The translations under genes were made by a program, and so were the position numbers. The notes beneath the pieces were generated by a model. The model saw only the letters and a list, made by a program, of their open reading frames with translations, was not told the origin of the DNA and did not search any database. This document shows, piece by piece, positions 11,988 through 23,671 of a DNA stretch of 64,000 nt; position 1 is the first letter of the stretch; each line of letters starts with the position of its first letter. The stretch is from the NCBI RefSeq assembly GCF_910592395.1, contig NC_088326.1, forward strand, positions 7,385,001 to 7,449,000, written 5' to 3'. Source of the DNA: Lineus longissimus. Taxonomy: Eukaryota; Nemertea; Pilidiophora; Heteronemertea; Lineidae.

Positions 11988-12963
11988 ATCGGAGCAGAAA
12001 TTTTCAATGTTGATACCATTAAGTCTTCTATACTGAATCTAATCATATTATGAAGGCATAAACAAACTACCAAATCAGAATCAGAGAAAACAAAACATGT
12101 TGCACTTGGCAAAATGTTGAAGTGGCGGCCATCTTGGATTTGTGCGTCAGCCATTTTGATTTTTTAAAAAGAATTTCGCGGGAAAATATTTCTTACTACC
12201 AACCTTGGCTTGTAATATATCAAAACCTCCGTAATGAAATGCAAAATTCAGCCGTAAGTACCTTCCTATTACTTAATGAACACCATTCTCTTTAATCTAT
12301 GAAATGTGTTTAAACTCAAAACCCCAGGCTCAAAACATGATATCCGAACAAAGTTTCGAACAGACACAGATCCAACATAATTGTCATACTATAGTAAATC
12401 AGAGTCCTGTCTCACTGCACAACCGTCAACTAAACATTAAATTATTTTCCTTTAAAGATTCTTCATCCTTCATTCCTTTCCAATTCTCTGACTGTGTGGA
12501 TATGTCATAGTGGATGGAATGAGTACTCCTGGAAAGAGTAAACAAACATTTATATTGTTAACCTGTGAAAAAAGTAAGTAATCGGGCCATCACAATTGAC
12601 ACATGACACCAAAAAACTCAGGCATACCTCTACCAATCAATTTTTATCAACACTAGCATATACCCGTGGCGCGGGCTGTTCGAGGTATAAAAATCGGATT
12701 GTGCGGGTGCTGGTATGTTGTGGGTTTGGTGTAAATGGGGTGCTGGTTTGTGAGTAAAATCTTCGGGCGTTATCTATATTTACGTCAATGGCGACAGTGG
12801 TATATTGATATTGATAGATGATATGTTACTCAGAGTCATAAAATTTCCACTGTTTTTCTGTGTAAAATGTCTCCAGTGTTGTTGTTGTTGCCAACAGTAA
12901 ACTATGATGCGGCCTTACTGGAATCCCCTACTTACTTATACTTCTAACAACAACAACAAACAA
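11988..12963. other. No recognised gene or repeat
   Basis: This AT-rich stretch has only short chance reading frames. A GCCATCTTGGATTTG motif at about 12127 echoes the sequence to the left of the LINE. Confidence 0.4.
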
Positions 12964-13396
12964 CCCTCACCGAAAGGCAGTGCACTGAAAATGACTGCAT
13001 CACACTGCTTTTGACTGAAACCCCCACTGCATATGACTGTCTTAGGCATATCATTTTTTCTTAATGTTTTAAGACCACTGATTTTGACTGAGAGACCACT
13101 GCTAAGCACTGCCACTTGCATATCATTATGAACGACTAAAAGACCACTGATTTCCACTTCTCCAACTCTGATCGAAACCTGTGGCATTTTCAACATGACT
13201 GAAAACCACTGCTTTATGACTGTTGAGATTAAGACTTGATGGCAGTGTAAAGCAGTGGTAATTGCAGTCAAATTCAGTGTTAAATATATCACCCATAATG
13301 CAACCTGAGACAGGAAGTTAGTAAGTTTGAATTTGATAGTCTAATAAATGCAAAAAGGGTAATCTAGACAGACACTGAAGTTGTATTTTCAGCAAA

Positions 13397-13497
13397 TCAA
13401 GAAGGCTGTATAGGCCCTACAGGTGTTGTAATGTATGCATACACTGCAAGAAGGCTGTAGGCCCTATAGGTGTTGTAATGTATGCATACACTGCAAG
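13397..13497. repeat. Short tandem duplication (~50 bp)
   Basis: The phrase AAGAAGGCTGTA(TA)GGCCCTA followed by GGTGTTGTAATGTATGCAT occurs twice in succession inside the core of the surrounding transposon. Confidence 0.7.
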
Positions 13498-13650
13498 ATA
13501 TCTGCATGGGAGCTGCAGTCAGCAGCTGATGTTGTGGGCAACAATACACATCAATCAGTCTGTTAGATCATTATTCTACAGGCCGCGTGCAGTTACTTTA
13601 TTTGGACGTCAATTTGATCTAGCTTCAATCCCTGACATCACTGACAGTAC

Positions 13651-15619
13651 CCCTGCGAAATTCGACTGGAAATTGTCGGCAAAAGCCGAGAATTTCCTTC
13701 TAATTCCAAACAATCTTTCCTTGCCTAAAGGCTGGAATTAGCTGGAAATTCCAGAAAATGTCAGGGCTGGACTTTGGGTAAATGGCAGTGCCAGAAAATG
13801 CCAGTTGCTGGAAAAAGCTGGCATAACCTGGCATTAGCTGGAACCTAATTTCCAGAGCTGGAATTAGGTGGAAAAATCTGGACCCAGGCCTTCCAGCTGA
13901 TTTACCAATGTCAGGGCTGTCAACTATTGGAAATAGCTGGCATTAGTTGACATAAGCTGGAAATTACAAATTCAGTATGCGACCTGCTCTGCGTTTGAAT
14001 CGATCAGAGCGCTGCACACTAAGTAACAGGCGTTTTTTGTCACTCAACAGTGACTATGATTAGAATCGTTGTGATATGCTACAAAAAGATCTCTTGTCTT
14101 AGAGTAAAACCAATAATCGCTTGGTTTTGACTTTGCTGATTGCAATCTTGTCACACGCACCTGCGATTATCACCACAGACAGGCAATTTTTTCACATGCA
14201 AACATGATTGCATGTTGATTTTGCTTGATCCCTGGCCGTGCGATTTCCAATTCTAATTCAATTTTGATGGCATCTGCAATTATAACTGCAAACAAGCAAT
14301 TTCTGTCAAACAGAAATATGATTAAAGGTTGCAGGTTGATTTTGCTTCCAACAGGGGTTACTAGGATGACCAGTTCTTGTTGCGGGTACCTGAAATTATC
14401 TATGCAAACAAGTGATTTATGTCACTTGCAAACATGATTGCTGTAGCATTATCAAGTTTTGAGCACATGCCACTGACCTAATCCCTTAGTTTTCTGACAC
14501 AATCTTGTCACACTGTTATAATGTAAATCTATCATTCTTGGTGTGTGTTGAATGGACTTACACGAGCATTAGAGGCTCATAATATAAAACGTAAGATTAT
14601 TGCTTCACTGAGGCTCCTTGCAGACACCTCTGCCAGGCGTTTTAAGTCCAGGCTTTACGAAACGTGCTGCGCTAACATACGGCCGCCACCGACGATGGAC
14701 ACCACATCATCGCATAGGCTCGTAAGGTGAGCCAACTAAAAAAGAGGTGCCGTTTTAACCGGATACCGTGACATCAACATGATGTTAACCAAACATAGCA
14801 CACTCTATCACTTTGATGTCAGGAGAGCAGGGTTGAAGACCGGGACTGACGTCCAAAATGGATGTCCAAATAACATCACTGCACGGCCTTGAAAAGAACG
14901 ATGGAGCAAGCTGACAGTTGATTGACTCCATCACAACACGAGTCATGAGCTGTGGACATCTCCCATGCAAAATCTTACAGTTATGATACCGTCCGGGTCT
15001 ACGATCATGCATAGCCTACAATAATACAGGCTAACAGCACATGCACTGATTCAGGCTTCTTCATATGCTAAAAAAACAACCTCAAGGCCTGTCCAGATTA
15101 CCCTTTTTGCATTCATTTGAATCCTTATGTGTTCCAATTGAATTTGTGTAAACTTTGGATATCTTGATATTGAATTCGGTGTAAAAATCAAGAAATAAGG
15201 AGAGCTCCCACATGATTTCTTTGTTTGACTTGAGGTGTAATGCATCATGGGATAGGTCAGGTGATAAGACCACATGATAGAATTGCATAACATAATAGCA
15301 ATTTGCATAATGCCAGCAAATGCCAGCTTTTTCCAACAATTGTCAGAAACATTGAATTTGAAATTTCCAGCTAATTCCAGCTTTTGACAATCTTATAGTA
15401 AAGTGACAGAGATTTCCAGTGTTGGAACTTTTACGAAAAGTAAAGTTCCAGAAAATGCCAAGAATTTTCACCCCATGGATAAAGTTCCAGTTTTTGTCAG
15501 CTTTTGCCAGCTGTAACTTTTCGATGTAACTCTCTAAATGTCAGCTTATTCCAGCCAAGAGCTGGAAATTCCAGCTATTTCCAACAAAATCCACCTAAGG
15601 TAAAATTCATTTCGCAGGG
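13651..15619. mobile_element. Nested element with CCCTGCGAAAT ends and CTGGAA/TTCCAG-dense flanks
   Basis: The ends CCCTGCGAAAT (13651) and ATTTCGCAGGG (15609-15619) form an 11-bp inverted pair. Inside each end are about 300 bp packed with the words CTGGAA, CTGGCA and GCCAG: forward at 13670-13960 and complementary TTCCAG and TGCCAG at 15310-15600. The palindrome CTGGAAATTCCAG occurs on both sides. The centre (13980-15300) has no convincing gene. No target duplication is clear. Confidence 0.55.
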
Positions 15620-16199
15620 CCAGCTATGTGCCATGTGTTGTTTTAATTGTCTAGTAACCCCTTCTGACCACTGTCATTATGACAAAGTTTGCAATGACGT
15701 AGGTCAAGGACGTGAATTTGTCATCTTTTTACTGTGTCACGTCATCATGCAATGGCGATGTCCTCTATTTGTGCAGATGACGTCATCACTGCCATATTGG
15801 ACGCAAACACACCGTCTAAAATAGGACAGCAAAAGTAACATTTGGCTAGAAGTTTTTGCTGTTTCGAACAATTTCTTTGGTTGTCATCAGCACAGGGGGG
15901 GGGGGTCACGTCCCCAAACCTCTCTCGGCATCGGGCCTGCATGCCATTGAATAAATTATTCATATTAACACTGAAAATGACTGCTCCCCCCAGGAGGTTT
16001 TGGAAATGGCAGTCAAAATCAGTGGTGTTTCAGTGTGGATTCAGTGTGCTGCGAAATATTTAAATTAACACTGAACCCCACTGCCAGCCCTGTGCATGAT
16101 GCATAGTGGGGAGTCATTTTCAGTGTCAAAAACTGTGGAAATCAGTCAGCCTAAATATTTAAATGAGCACTGCTTTTGACTGCCTTACCACTGCTTATT

Positions 16200-17322
16200 A
16201 GCTCACCTCTTAGCAGAGTTGAGCTTATCCCATACCGTGGCGTCCGTCGTCCGTCGTCGTCGTCGTCGTCGTCGTCCGTCGTCCGTCGTCCGTTAGCAGG
16301 GCACGTTTCGTAACTGTTAGAGCTATTGAGTTGAAACTTGGTACACATGTACCCTTATGTAATGACACCTTGATGACCAAGTTTCGGTCTGATTCGTTTC
16401 ATGGTTTGGCCACCAGGGGGCCAAACGTTAAAAGTGAAAATATGCAATATCTCCCTTAATAGTAGTCAGGAAATTTTGAAAAAAATATGGTAGGTACTTC
16501 TAGCAAAGGTGCATCATATATCCTCCGGGTTTTTGATTTGACCTCCTTTTCAAGGTCACAGAGGTCAAATGGTGTAAATTGGCCATTAGGATGTAACGAT
16601 GGCACGTTTCTAAACTGCAATGACTATTGATCCCAAATTTGGTACACATTTACCCCTTAGTCAGGTGATCTCAGGGACTGAAGTTTGGTCCAATATGATT
16701 CACCACTTGACCACCAGGTGGCAAAATCCAAAAACCTTAAAAATGTGATTATTCCTTAACTTCTTGCCCGATTGCCACCAATTTGATATCATGGGTACAT
16801 CTAACCACCATACAGTATATGTCACACAGGTTTTTAATTTGACCTTCTTGTCAAGGTCACAGAGGTCAAATGGCGTAAATTCGCCGTCAGGCCGTAACTA
16901 TGGCACGTTTCTTAACTGCAATGACTATTGATCACAAATTAAGTACACATGTACCCCTTGGTCAGGTGATCTCAGGTACCGAAGTTTGGTGCGATCTGAT
17001 TTGCCGTTTGGCCTCCAGGGAGGGGGCCAAATCCTAAATTCTTCAAAATGGCATTATTTCTAGTAATGACTTGCCCGATTGGCACCAATTTTATATCATA
17101 GGTACATCTAATTCTAACAACCATTCAATGTGTCACCCGGGTCTTCTTTGATTTGACCTACTTTTCAAGGTCACATAGGTCGAATGTACTGTAAATTGGC
17201 CATTTTGGGGAAATTGTAATTGCTTGGACCTACATCAAACCTAACACTACATGACACAATACCATGCTCTTTATCCATCTTTCCTCCACATGAGGTGAGC
17301 ACAATGGCCCTGGCCATTTCAT
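16200..17322 (+). mobile_element. Family A dispersed repeat, copy 3
   Basis: It is near-identical to copy 1 through the 5' hairpin (one mismatch, GAGTTGAGCT), a (TCG)n tract near 16246-16290, three ~300-bp units and the 3' hairpin AATGGCC-ct-GGCCATT (17303-17318). It sits inside the right subterminal zone of the CCCTCACCGAAA transposon and is therefore younger. The high similarity between the two copies suggests recent movement. Confidence 0.8.
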
Positions 17323-17515
17323 GACTCCCTAACCTCTATTTTTGATTGCTGTATAACTGTATGCTTTGGTAACGCGTGACTGAAAAACACTCCCTATGAC
17401 TGCTTTCCACTGATTTCAACACTGCCATAAAAATGTGAGGTAACACTGCAACCTGACTGAATCCTGACTGATATCACACTGCTTTTCGGTGAGGGAACTA
17501 CTGCAACTACCAACT

Positions 17516-18612
17516 GGAAGACATTTTTTCCTGCACCTTAGAGGCATAGTCGATTAATATTCATACTAATTTATATTCATGACATCATTCTCAATTTTCA
17601 TTGGTTCTTCCAAATAAGGCTCGACGAATGAGCATCGATGATAAGTCTTCCGGCAACAAAAACACGTGCTTAGCGCAATGACAGTTCAGAAACATTTAGT
17701 AAAGGGTAAACCATAATGAATGTAACAAAATGAATGTTTTGGATTGTATATTATGGTCCGTATATCATGGTCCATTGGTCCAGGGCCATGATGAGGGGGG
17801 GGGCACACCCCTCTTTTCCCAAATCTGCATGGAAAACATGAGGTCTCAGGGAGGAGGGGGGCAGTTCTCAGCCCACACTATTATTTACAGGGCTTTGTAC
17901 AGCCCTTCGAGTATAATATGCGGGGGGGGGGGGGGGGGGTGGGGGGCTGGTGATGTGAGTGGCGATGTGATGATCAATTCTGTTCTGGATGGACAAATAA
18001 TTGCAAAACTTGCCCATTCAATTAGTTGAACAGGACGTCATCATAGGCTACATGTTGCTAGTAGGCATAATGTGGAAGAGAAGTGATATAAAAAAGTATG
18101 TAGCCTAGGCCTGCCCTAGGCCTAGCCTAGCTATATAGCCTAAACATTAGATTTTCTCCGCTAGGCCTACATGTAGCCTACCTATCTGGCTGTAACATGC
18201 ACATCATCATGACAATTGTCATAGCCAGCCTCCCTACACTGCAGTAAGTAGTCATCATACATACAGATGTCACACAGGTATGTACATCATGTACACGGTC
18301 TATACTACATACCTTTCTGACTTGTATGTAGGCCGAAATGATGGTCTAGTGCTTCGTGCCACACACTGAACTTGCATGCAATGGCAATTTCATACGACCG
18401 TATGACCTCCTTTATTCGATCTTTATCTTTAGAATACTCATGAACTTGAATAAGACCATGATATAAAGAAATATCATGATCCCAATAGGCCTGCCACTGA
18501 GGCTGAATGACAGGCGTGAAAAATGTAACAGATAAACAGTGCCACGTGTGTATCTATTTTTATAACTATGTCACGTGACTATGCCTCTAAGGTGCAGGAA
18601 AAAATGCCTACC
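17516..18612. mobile_element. Mutator-like element with 9-bp target duplication
   Basis: The direct repeat CTACCAACT occurs at 17507-17515 and again at 18613-18621. Between them the ends GGAAGACATTTTTTCCTGC and its inverted partner GGTAGGCATTTTTTCCTGC match, and the inverted repeat continues perfectly to about 36 bp (through CACCTTAGAGGCATAGTC). A 9-bp duplication with long inverted ends is typical of the Mutator superfamily. No transposase is visible, so it is a non-autonomous copy. It contains an 18-base G run at 17922-17939. Confidence 0.85.
17922..17946 (+). repeat. Poly-G tract (G18 then TG6)
   Basis: An uninterrupted run of 18 G residues is followed by T and six more G. It could form a G-quadruplex or be prone to sequencing error. 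The exact length should not be trusted. Confidence 0.8.
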
Positions 18613-18621
18613 CTACCAACT

Positions 18622-19524
18622 ACTGTACATGATTTGATCATGAAAACTGGACTACAAAATGCATGATATTGTCGCAATGACTTTATTCAAAGTACTCAAA
18701 CATACCTATTAACCTCCCTTGTGTAAAACTACATCATGTCAGTTGATAATGGATGACAGTAGAGGTAAAACCAGGCTTATTAAGGCGTTCATCGCTAAGT
18801 GCAACTCGTCAATTATAATATTGATGTGACAATGCATTAAGCTTTGAATTAAAAAAATAACCTATAACTATAAGTTTGAGTGCAAAATAAGATTTAAATT
18901 AAAGATTCCAGGAAATTTATGGAAAAACAACCTACTCCACCCAAACCAGGAAGTAAATGGAACAGTCCTGCAAACTGACCAATCACAACGCGCCAATGGG
19001 GTCACGTGACTAATCCCAATAATTAATGCGGGAGAGTACGCTACTTAGATTCGTCTAACCCGTTTTGCATTTGAAGCGGCCTGTATCTTCCAACTTTGAC
19101 GATCGTTTTTTCGTATCAAACGGCAAAATAATTTTATATCACTGCATTCATTGTATTCCTAAGACTTATAAATAACTAACCGCAAGCTTTTCTGAGCGTT
19201 TTTGGTCGTAGATTGGGTGAAATCGGACTTTGTAAACGTCAAATTGACGAAGTTGAAACTCACTTGTTTATTCTCCGTTTCTGGAAGTTCATGGTGCGGG
19301 GTGAAGCGGATAGCTTCCTCTGATTGGTCAAAAAATATCACAACATTAAGATGTACCGCGAGTTCCCTCTTGCGGAAATATGAAGTGTGGTATGATGTAC
19401 CAAACTGCCGATCAGCTAACGATGTCGCCGGGCGCTCCGTAGCGCTCCGCACGACGTAACGTCGCGATGTACGTAACAGTGCGTACATTGTACTCCGATG
19501 TGTTTTCTGAAGAGTGTGGTATAG
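18622..19524. other. No recognised gene
   Basis: I see no supportable coding sequence. The short frames at 19159-19488 and 19202-19459 overlap each other on opposite strands and match nothing I recognise. The region could contain the lost remainder of the Harbinger transposase that starts to its right. Confidence 0.35.
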
Positions 19525-19791
19525 CTATTCATACTTTGATTTATTTCGTTCCACCCGCATGAAGTTCTTGAAGGATCTTTGGTCCTCGTTTCGGACCTCA
19601 ACCAGAAGCTGGTCAGAGAGGCCAAACTGCCGTCGCTTTCCGATCCATGGTCTCACCCAGACTTCACGTCTTCTTCTTTTTCTCTTCCTTCTTTTTATTC
19701 TTGAATATCGGATGTGGTGAACAGCCAAATCGATCAGGTCATACTGATGTTGAAGAAGAGCTACCTCCATCCGCTCTTGTCGGAGGTCCAC
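19525..19791 (-). pseudogene. Harbinger-type transposase N-terminal fragment
   Basis: The 88-residue frame contains a basic run, RRKRKRRRREVWVRPW, followed by a GKRRQFG..LL.E.R.EDQRSFKNFMR segment. This matches the conserved start of PIF/Harbinger (DDE, HARBI1-like) transposases, where R..WVRPW is followed by EDP..F.NF.RM. The frame stops about ten residues later, before any DDE catalytic motif, and no continuation was found downstream. It is most likely a broken first exon. The CGTATG-rich repeat zone to its right may be the 5' subterminal region of the same element. Confidence 0.65.
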
Positions 19792-19841
19792 GAAGAACTG
19801 AAGAAGATCTCAAAATGGGAGCCTATAAATACATTTTCTCA

Positions 19842-20340
19842 AAATGCTGGCAATACGCTGGGGATACGCTGGCCATACGCCAATCATACGCTAGTTGTAT
19901 GTTAAAAACGTTTCTCAATTGTCAGGCATACGCCAAGATGTCTATATACGTTGCAGATACGTCACACATACGTTGGATGTACGTTACTCATGCGCTGTCA
20001 ATACGCTAGCTGTATAGTACACCTTCATGCCAACGTATGTCCAGCGTATGACCAGCGTACTCGACCTATGAGTAACGTACCTCTAGCATAACTTGTATTC
20101 AGATCATATGCGTAGCGTATAAACCGTACGTCCGAATACACACAACATTTTTAAGCATGCTTAAAAATAATTGTCTGCCTCGCCGTATGCCAGCGTATGC
20201 AACCGTATGCGACCTAGCTTGCAATGTATACAACCTATGCCTGACGTACCCCTAGCGTATGTCAGCGTATACCAGCGTATGAGTTATATTTTTCATACAC
20301 TGGCGTACGCTAGTACGATACGCAATAGTGTGACAGGGCC
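19842..20340. repeat. Zone dense in ATACGCTGG / CCAGCGTAT words, terminal CACACT..CAGGGCC
   Basis: The left half carries repeated ATACGCTGG and ATACGC words (19852-19890) and the right half carries the complement CCAGCGTATG (20046-20275), so the block is an imperfect inverted repeat. The right limit GTGTGACAGGGCC at 20328-20340 looks like a transposon end, but I could not find the matching left end. Confidence 0.5.
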
Positions 20341-20836
20341 ATGACGTTCCTGACAAAGTTTTGTCATCAAGTATCAAGTTTGCCCGTTTTTGACATGATT
20401 GGTTGTTTAGTTGCGATATTCTGTTTTGATTTGACTGTATTCCCTTTAGTGTTAGCATTATAAATCTGTTTTAGGTGTTTGGTTATGTTTTAGTCCTTTG
20501 AATTGAAAAATTGAGTTATTGATAGTACATTGCGTTGTGTTTGTATCCCAGATCCTGGTCACGGCACCATGTCGAAAAGACTAAGAAACTTTCTACATGG
20601 GGAGTTGAAGAGATGGCAAACGTGACTCGCTGATTTTCTTTGTACAACTGATTCTTTATTCGTAAAATACTGGGATGAAAAGATACAATGGTCAAGGACC
20701 ACACATGATAGTAATTACATTTTGGTGCATGAATGGTGATATGAAAACAACGGCCCTAGACAAGTATTGGAAGCCCAGGTTTTCCGGATGAGGCGGCGTG
20801 AGAACAAGTCTTGCTTGTCTCAAATGGTCAAATTAT
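20341..20836. other. No recognised gene
   Basis: Only short chance frames are present. The stretch ends where a family B terminus begins. Confidence 0.35.
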
Positions 20837-20837
20837 T

Positions 20838-21826
20838 GGCTCACCGTAGGGGAGTCTTTACAATACCGCAGTGTCCGTCGTCCGTCGTCGTCTGTCGTCG
20901 TCGTCGTCCGTCGTCGTCGTCGTATCCTGTTTCAAAAACAGTGGCACGTTTCTTAACCGCTAAGCCTATGAACTTGTAACTTTGTACACAGGACTCCCTT
21001 GGTCAGATGACCTGTGACACTAAATTTCGGTCCGATCTGATTCTTAATTTGGCCACCAGGGGGCCGAATGTAGATATCTAAAAAGTGTGATATCTCGCTT
21101 ATTAATGACTTGTTTGGAATAAAATTTTTGTGGTAGGTACTCATAGCAAGGATACATCATATATCATACGGGTTTTTAATTTGACCTACTTTTCAAGGTC
21201 ACAGAGGTCAAATGGCGTAAATTGGCTGTTTCAGTGTAACTATGGCACGTTTTTCAACCTCCACAGCTATGAACTTGAAACTTAATACATATAACCCCCT
21301 ATACCAGATAACCTCTGGTGCTGAATTTCAGTCTGATCTGATTCTCAACTTGGCCACCAGGGGGCCGAATGTGGATACCTAAAAAGTGTGATAATTCGCT
21401 TATCAATAACTTGTTTTCAATAAAACTTTCGTGGTGGGTACTCATAGCAAGGATACATCATATATCGTACAATTTTTTAATTTGACCTACTTTTCAAGGT
21501 TGCAGAGGTCAAATGGCATAAATTGGCTGTTTCAGCGTAACTATGGCACGTTTCTCAACCGCCACAGCTATGAACTTGAAACTTGGTACATATAACCCCC
21601 TATATCAGATAACCTCCTGTGCTGAATATCGGTCCGATCTGATTCTAAATTTGGCCACCAGGGGGTCGAATGTGGATATCTAAAAAGTGTGATATCTCGC
21701 TTATTGATGACTTGTTTTCGATAAAACTTTTGTGGTAGGTACTCATAGCAAGGATACATCATATATCATATGGGTTTATAATTTGACCTACTTGTCGAGG
21801 TCACAGAGGTCACAACGCAGACACAG
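20838..21826 (+). mobile_element. Family B dispersed repeat, copy lacking its 3' end
   Basis: It begins GGCTCACCGTAGGGGAGTC with (TCG)n at about 20875-20925. Three internal units follow at about 300-bp spacing (TGGCACGTTT at 20942, 21243 and 21546), each with CCACCAGGGGG and a following AGGTCA pair. It breaks off after the third unit at the tRNA-like module. Confidence 0.75.
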
Positions 21827-21925
21827 ATATGGCCGAAATTGCATGTTTTGTGTTTTTCGTGTTGTGGCAATCCAAAGGTCGTGAGTTCAAACCCCGGTCA
21901 GGGACGGCCAAAAATATTTTTTTAT
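21827..21925 (+). repeat. tRNA-like (SINE-type) module with B box, copy 2
   Basis: This near-exact copy of 5901-5998 has B-box core GTTCAAACC at 21885-21893 and an A/T-rich tail. As in copy 1, it sits between the broken end of a family B unit and a fresh 5' end of family A or B. Confidence 0.5.
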
Positions 21926-21990
21926 TTTATTATTTTTTATCTTTTCCCTTTTGTCTTTTCTGACTTGTATCTTACATTTTCTTGATTTTT

Positions 21991-23408
21991 GGCTCACTGT
22001 AGGGGAGTCTTATGTAATACCGCAGTGTCCGTCGTCCGTCGTCGTCGTCCGTCGTCCGTCGTCGTATCCTATTTAAAAAACAGTGGCACGTTTCTTAACC
22101 GCTAGGGCTATGAACTTAAAACTTTGTACACAGCACCCCCTAGGTCAGGTGACCTCTGACACTGAATTTCGGTCCGATCTGATTCTCAACTTGGCCACCA
22201 GGGGGCCAAATGTCGATATCTAAAAAGTGTGATATCTCGCTTATTAGTGACTTGTTTTCGATGAAACTTGTGTTGTAGGTACTCATAGCAAATATACATC
22301 TTATATCGTACGGGTTTTTAATTTGACCTACTTTTCAAGTTCACAGAGGTCATATGGCGTAAATTGGCCGTTAGAGTGTAAACTATGGCACGTTTCTTAA
22401 CCGCTAAAGCTATGAACTTGAAACTTGGTACATATAACCCCCTATATCACATAGCCTCTGGTGCTGAATTTCAGTTTGATCTGATTCTCAACTTTGCCAC
22501 CAGGGGGCCAAAAGTGGATATCTAAAGTGTGATATCTCGCTTATAAGTGACTTGATTTCGATAAAATTTTTATGGTAGGTACTCTTAGGAAGAATACATC
22601 ACATGTCTTACGGGTTTTCAATTTGACCTACTTTTCAAGGTCACAGAGGTCATATGGCGTAAATTGGCCGTTGGAGTGTAAACTATGGCACGTTTCTTAA
22701 CCAGTAAAGCTATGAACTTGAAACTTGGTGCATATAACCCCCTACATCAGATAACCTTTGATGCCGAATTTTGGCCTGATCTGATTCTTTATTCGGCCAC
22801 CAGGGGGCCATAATGGAAAAAGGAAGAAGTGCAATATCTTGCTTATTTGAGTGAATTGTTTTCGATAAAATTTTTATGGCAGGGACTTCTAGCAAGGATA
22901 CACCACATGTCCTACGATTTTTGGATTTGACCTCCTTTTCTAGGTCACAGAGGTCAAATGGCGTAAATTGGCCATTAGAGTGTAACTATGGCACGTTTCT
23001 TAACTGCTGAAGCTATGAACTTGAAAGTTGGTACATGTAACCCCCTACATCAGATAATCTCTGACACCGAATTTTGGCCTCATCTGATTCTTGATTTGGC
23101 CACCAGGGGGTCAAAACTGAAAAAGTAGGACGTGCAATATCTTGCTTATTAATGACTTTTTTTCGATGAATTTTTTATTGCAGGGACTCTTAGCAATCAC
23201 ACGATATTGATCTTGTTGATGTCATAGACAATTATTGGTTGGATCATAAACTTATATATACTGCCCTGTCTTATTACTTGACATCACTACACATCTAAAA
23301 AAAGTCTTCATGCCTGATTGTGTTCACCATAATCACCTCTAAACTAAGCATGATCCTGCCTACTAAAAGATGTATACGGTGAGCACAATGGCCCCTGGCC
23401 GTTTCATT
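21991..23408 (+). mobile_element. Family B dispersed repeat, full-length copy
   Basis: The 5' end is GGCTCACTGTAGGGGAGTC with (TCG)n at about 22030-22070. Four internal ~300-bp units follow (TGGCACGTTT near 22084, 22387, 22687 and 22988). The 3' end is TACGGTGAGC and the hairpin AATGGCC-cct-GGCCGTT (23387-23403). The terminal GGCTCACxGTA and TACGGTGAGC are complementary. No protein is encoded. Confidence 0.75.
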
Positions 23409-23497
23409 CTATAATGTTACTCAACATTACTGACAGCCTTAGCCGCAACAGTTTGCCGAGTTTTTCTTTGCCATCAAAGCTTTCCTCTTTTTTTTAG

Positions 23498-23670
23498 GTT
23501 TGGAGAGAAGCCAAGAAACAAGCCTATTTCTGTTAGAATTGAGCAGGAGAACACTACTATCGAAGTGCAGGGTAGCATGCCTTCTTCGTTTCTGACTCAC
23601 GTCAAGACTACCAAAGTTTCTCTCACTGGTAAGATTGGAGAGGCCACTTCTAAATCAGCCGCTGAAGCAG
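23498..23670 (+). CDS. Candidate internal exon, unknown protein
   Basis: A pyrimidine tract ending TTTTTTTTAG precedes 173 nt that are open in one frame and end GAAGCAG-GTTAAG. The peptide starts FGEKPRNKPISVRIEQ and matches no family I know. The donor is weak and no partner exon was found. It may be a remnant or chance. Confidence 0.25.
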
Positions 23671-23671
23671 G

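Larger units (their letters stand above)
12964..17495. mobile_element. 4.5-kb transposon with CCCTCACCGAAA inverted ends, internally nested
   Basis: The left end CCCTCACCGAAAGGCAGTG (12964-12982) matches the inverted right end (17477-17495) with one mismatch. The subterminal zones (12964-13300, 15950-16199 and 17323-17495) are dense in CACTG and CAGTC words such as ACTGAAAATGACTGC and CACTGCTTTTGACTG, in both orientations. No transposase is visible, so it appears non-autonomous. At most a 2-bp AA flank duplication is present. Two other elements lie within it (13651-15619 and 16200-17322). Confidence 0.65.

Noticed and set aside
5966-21893. Functional tRNA genes at the B-box sites
   Set aside because: Only a T-arm-like half is recognisable. 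No complete cloverleaf, anticodon arm or A box could be drawn.
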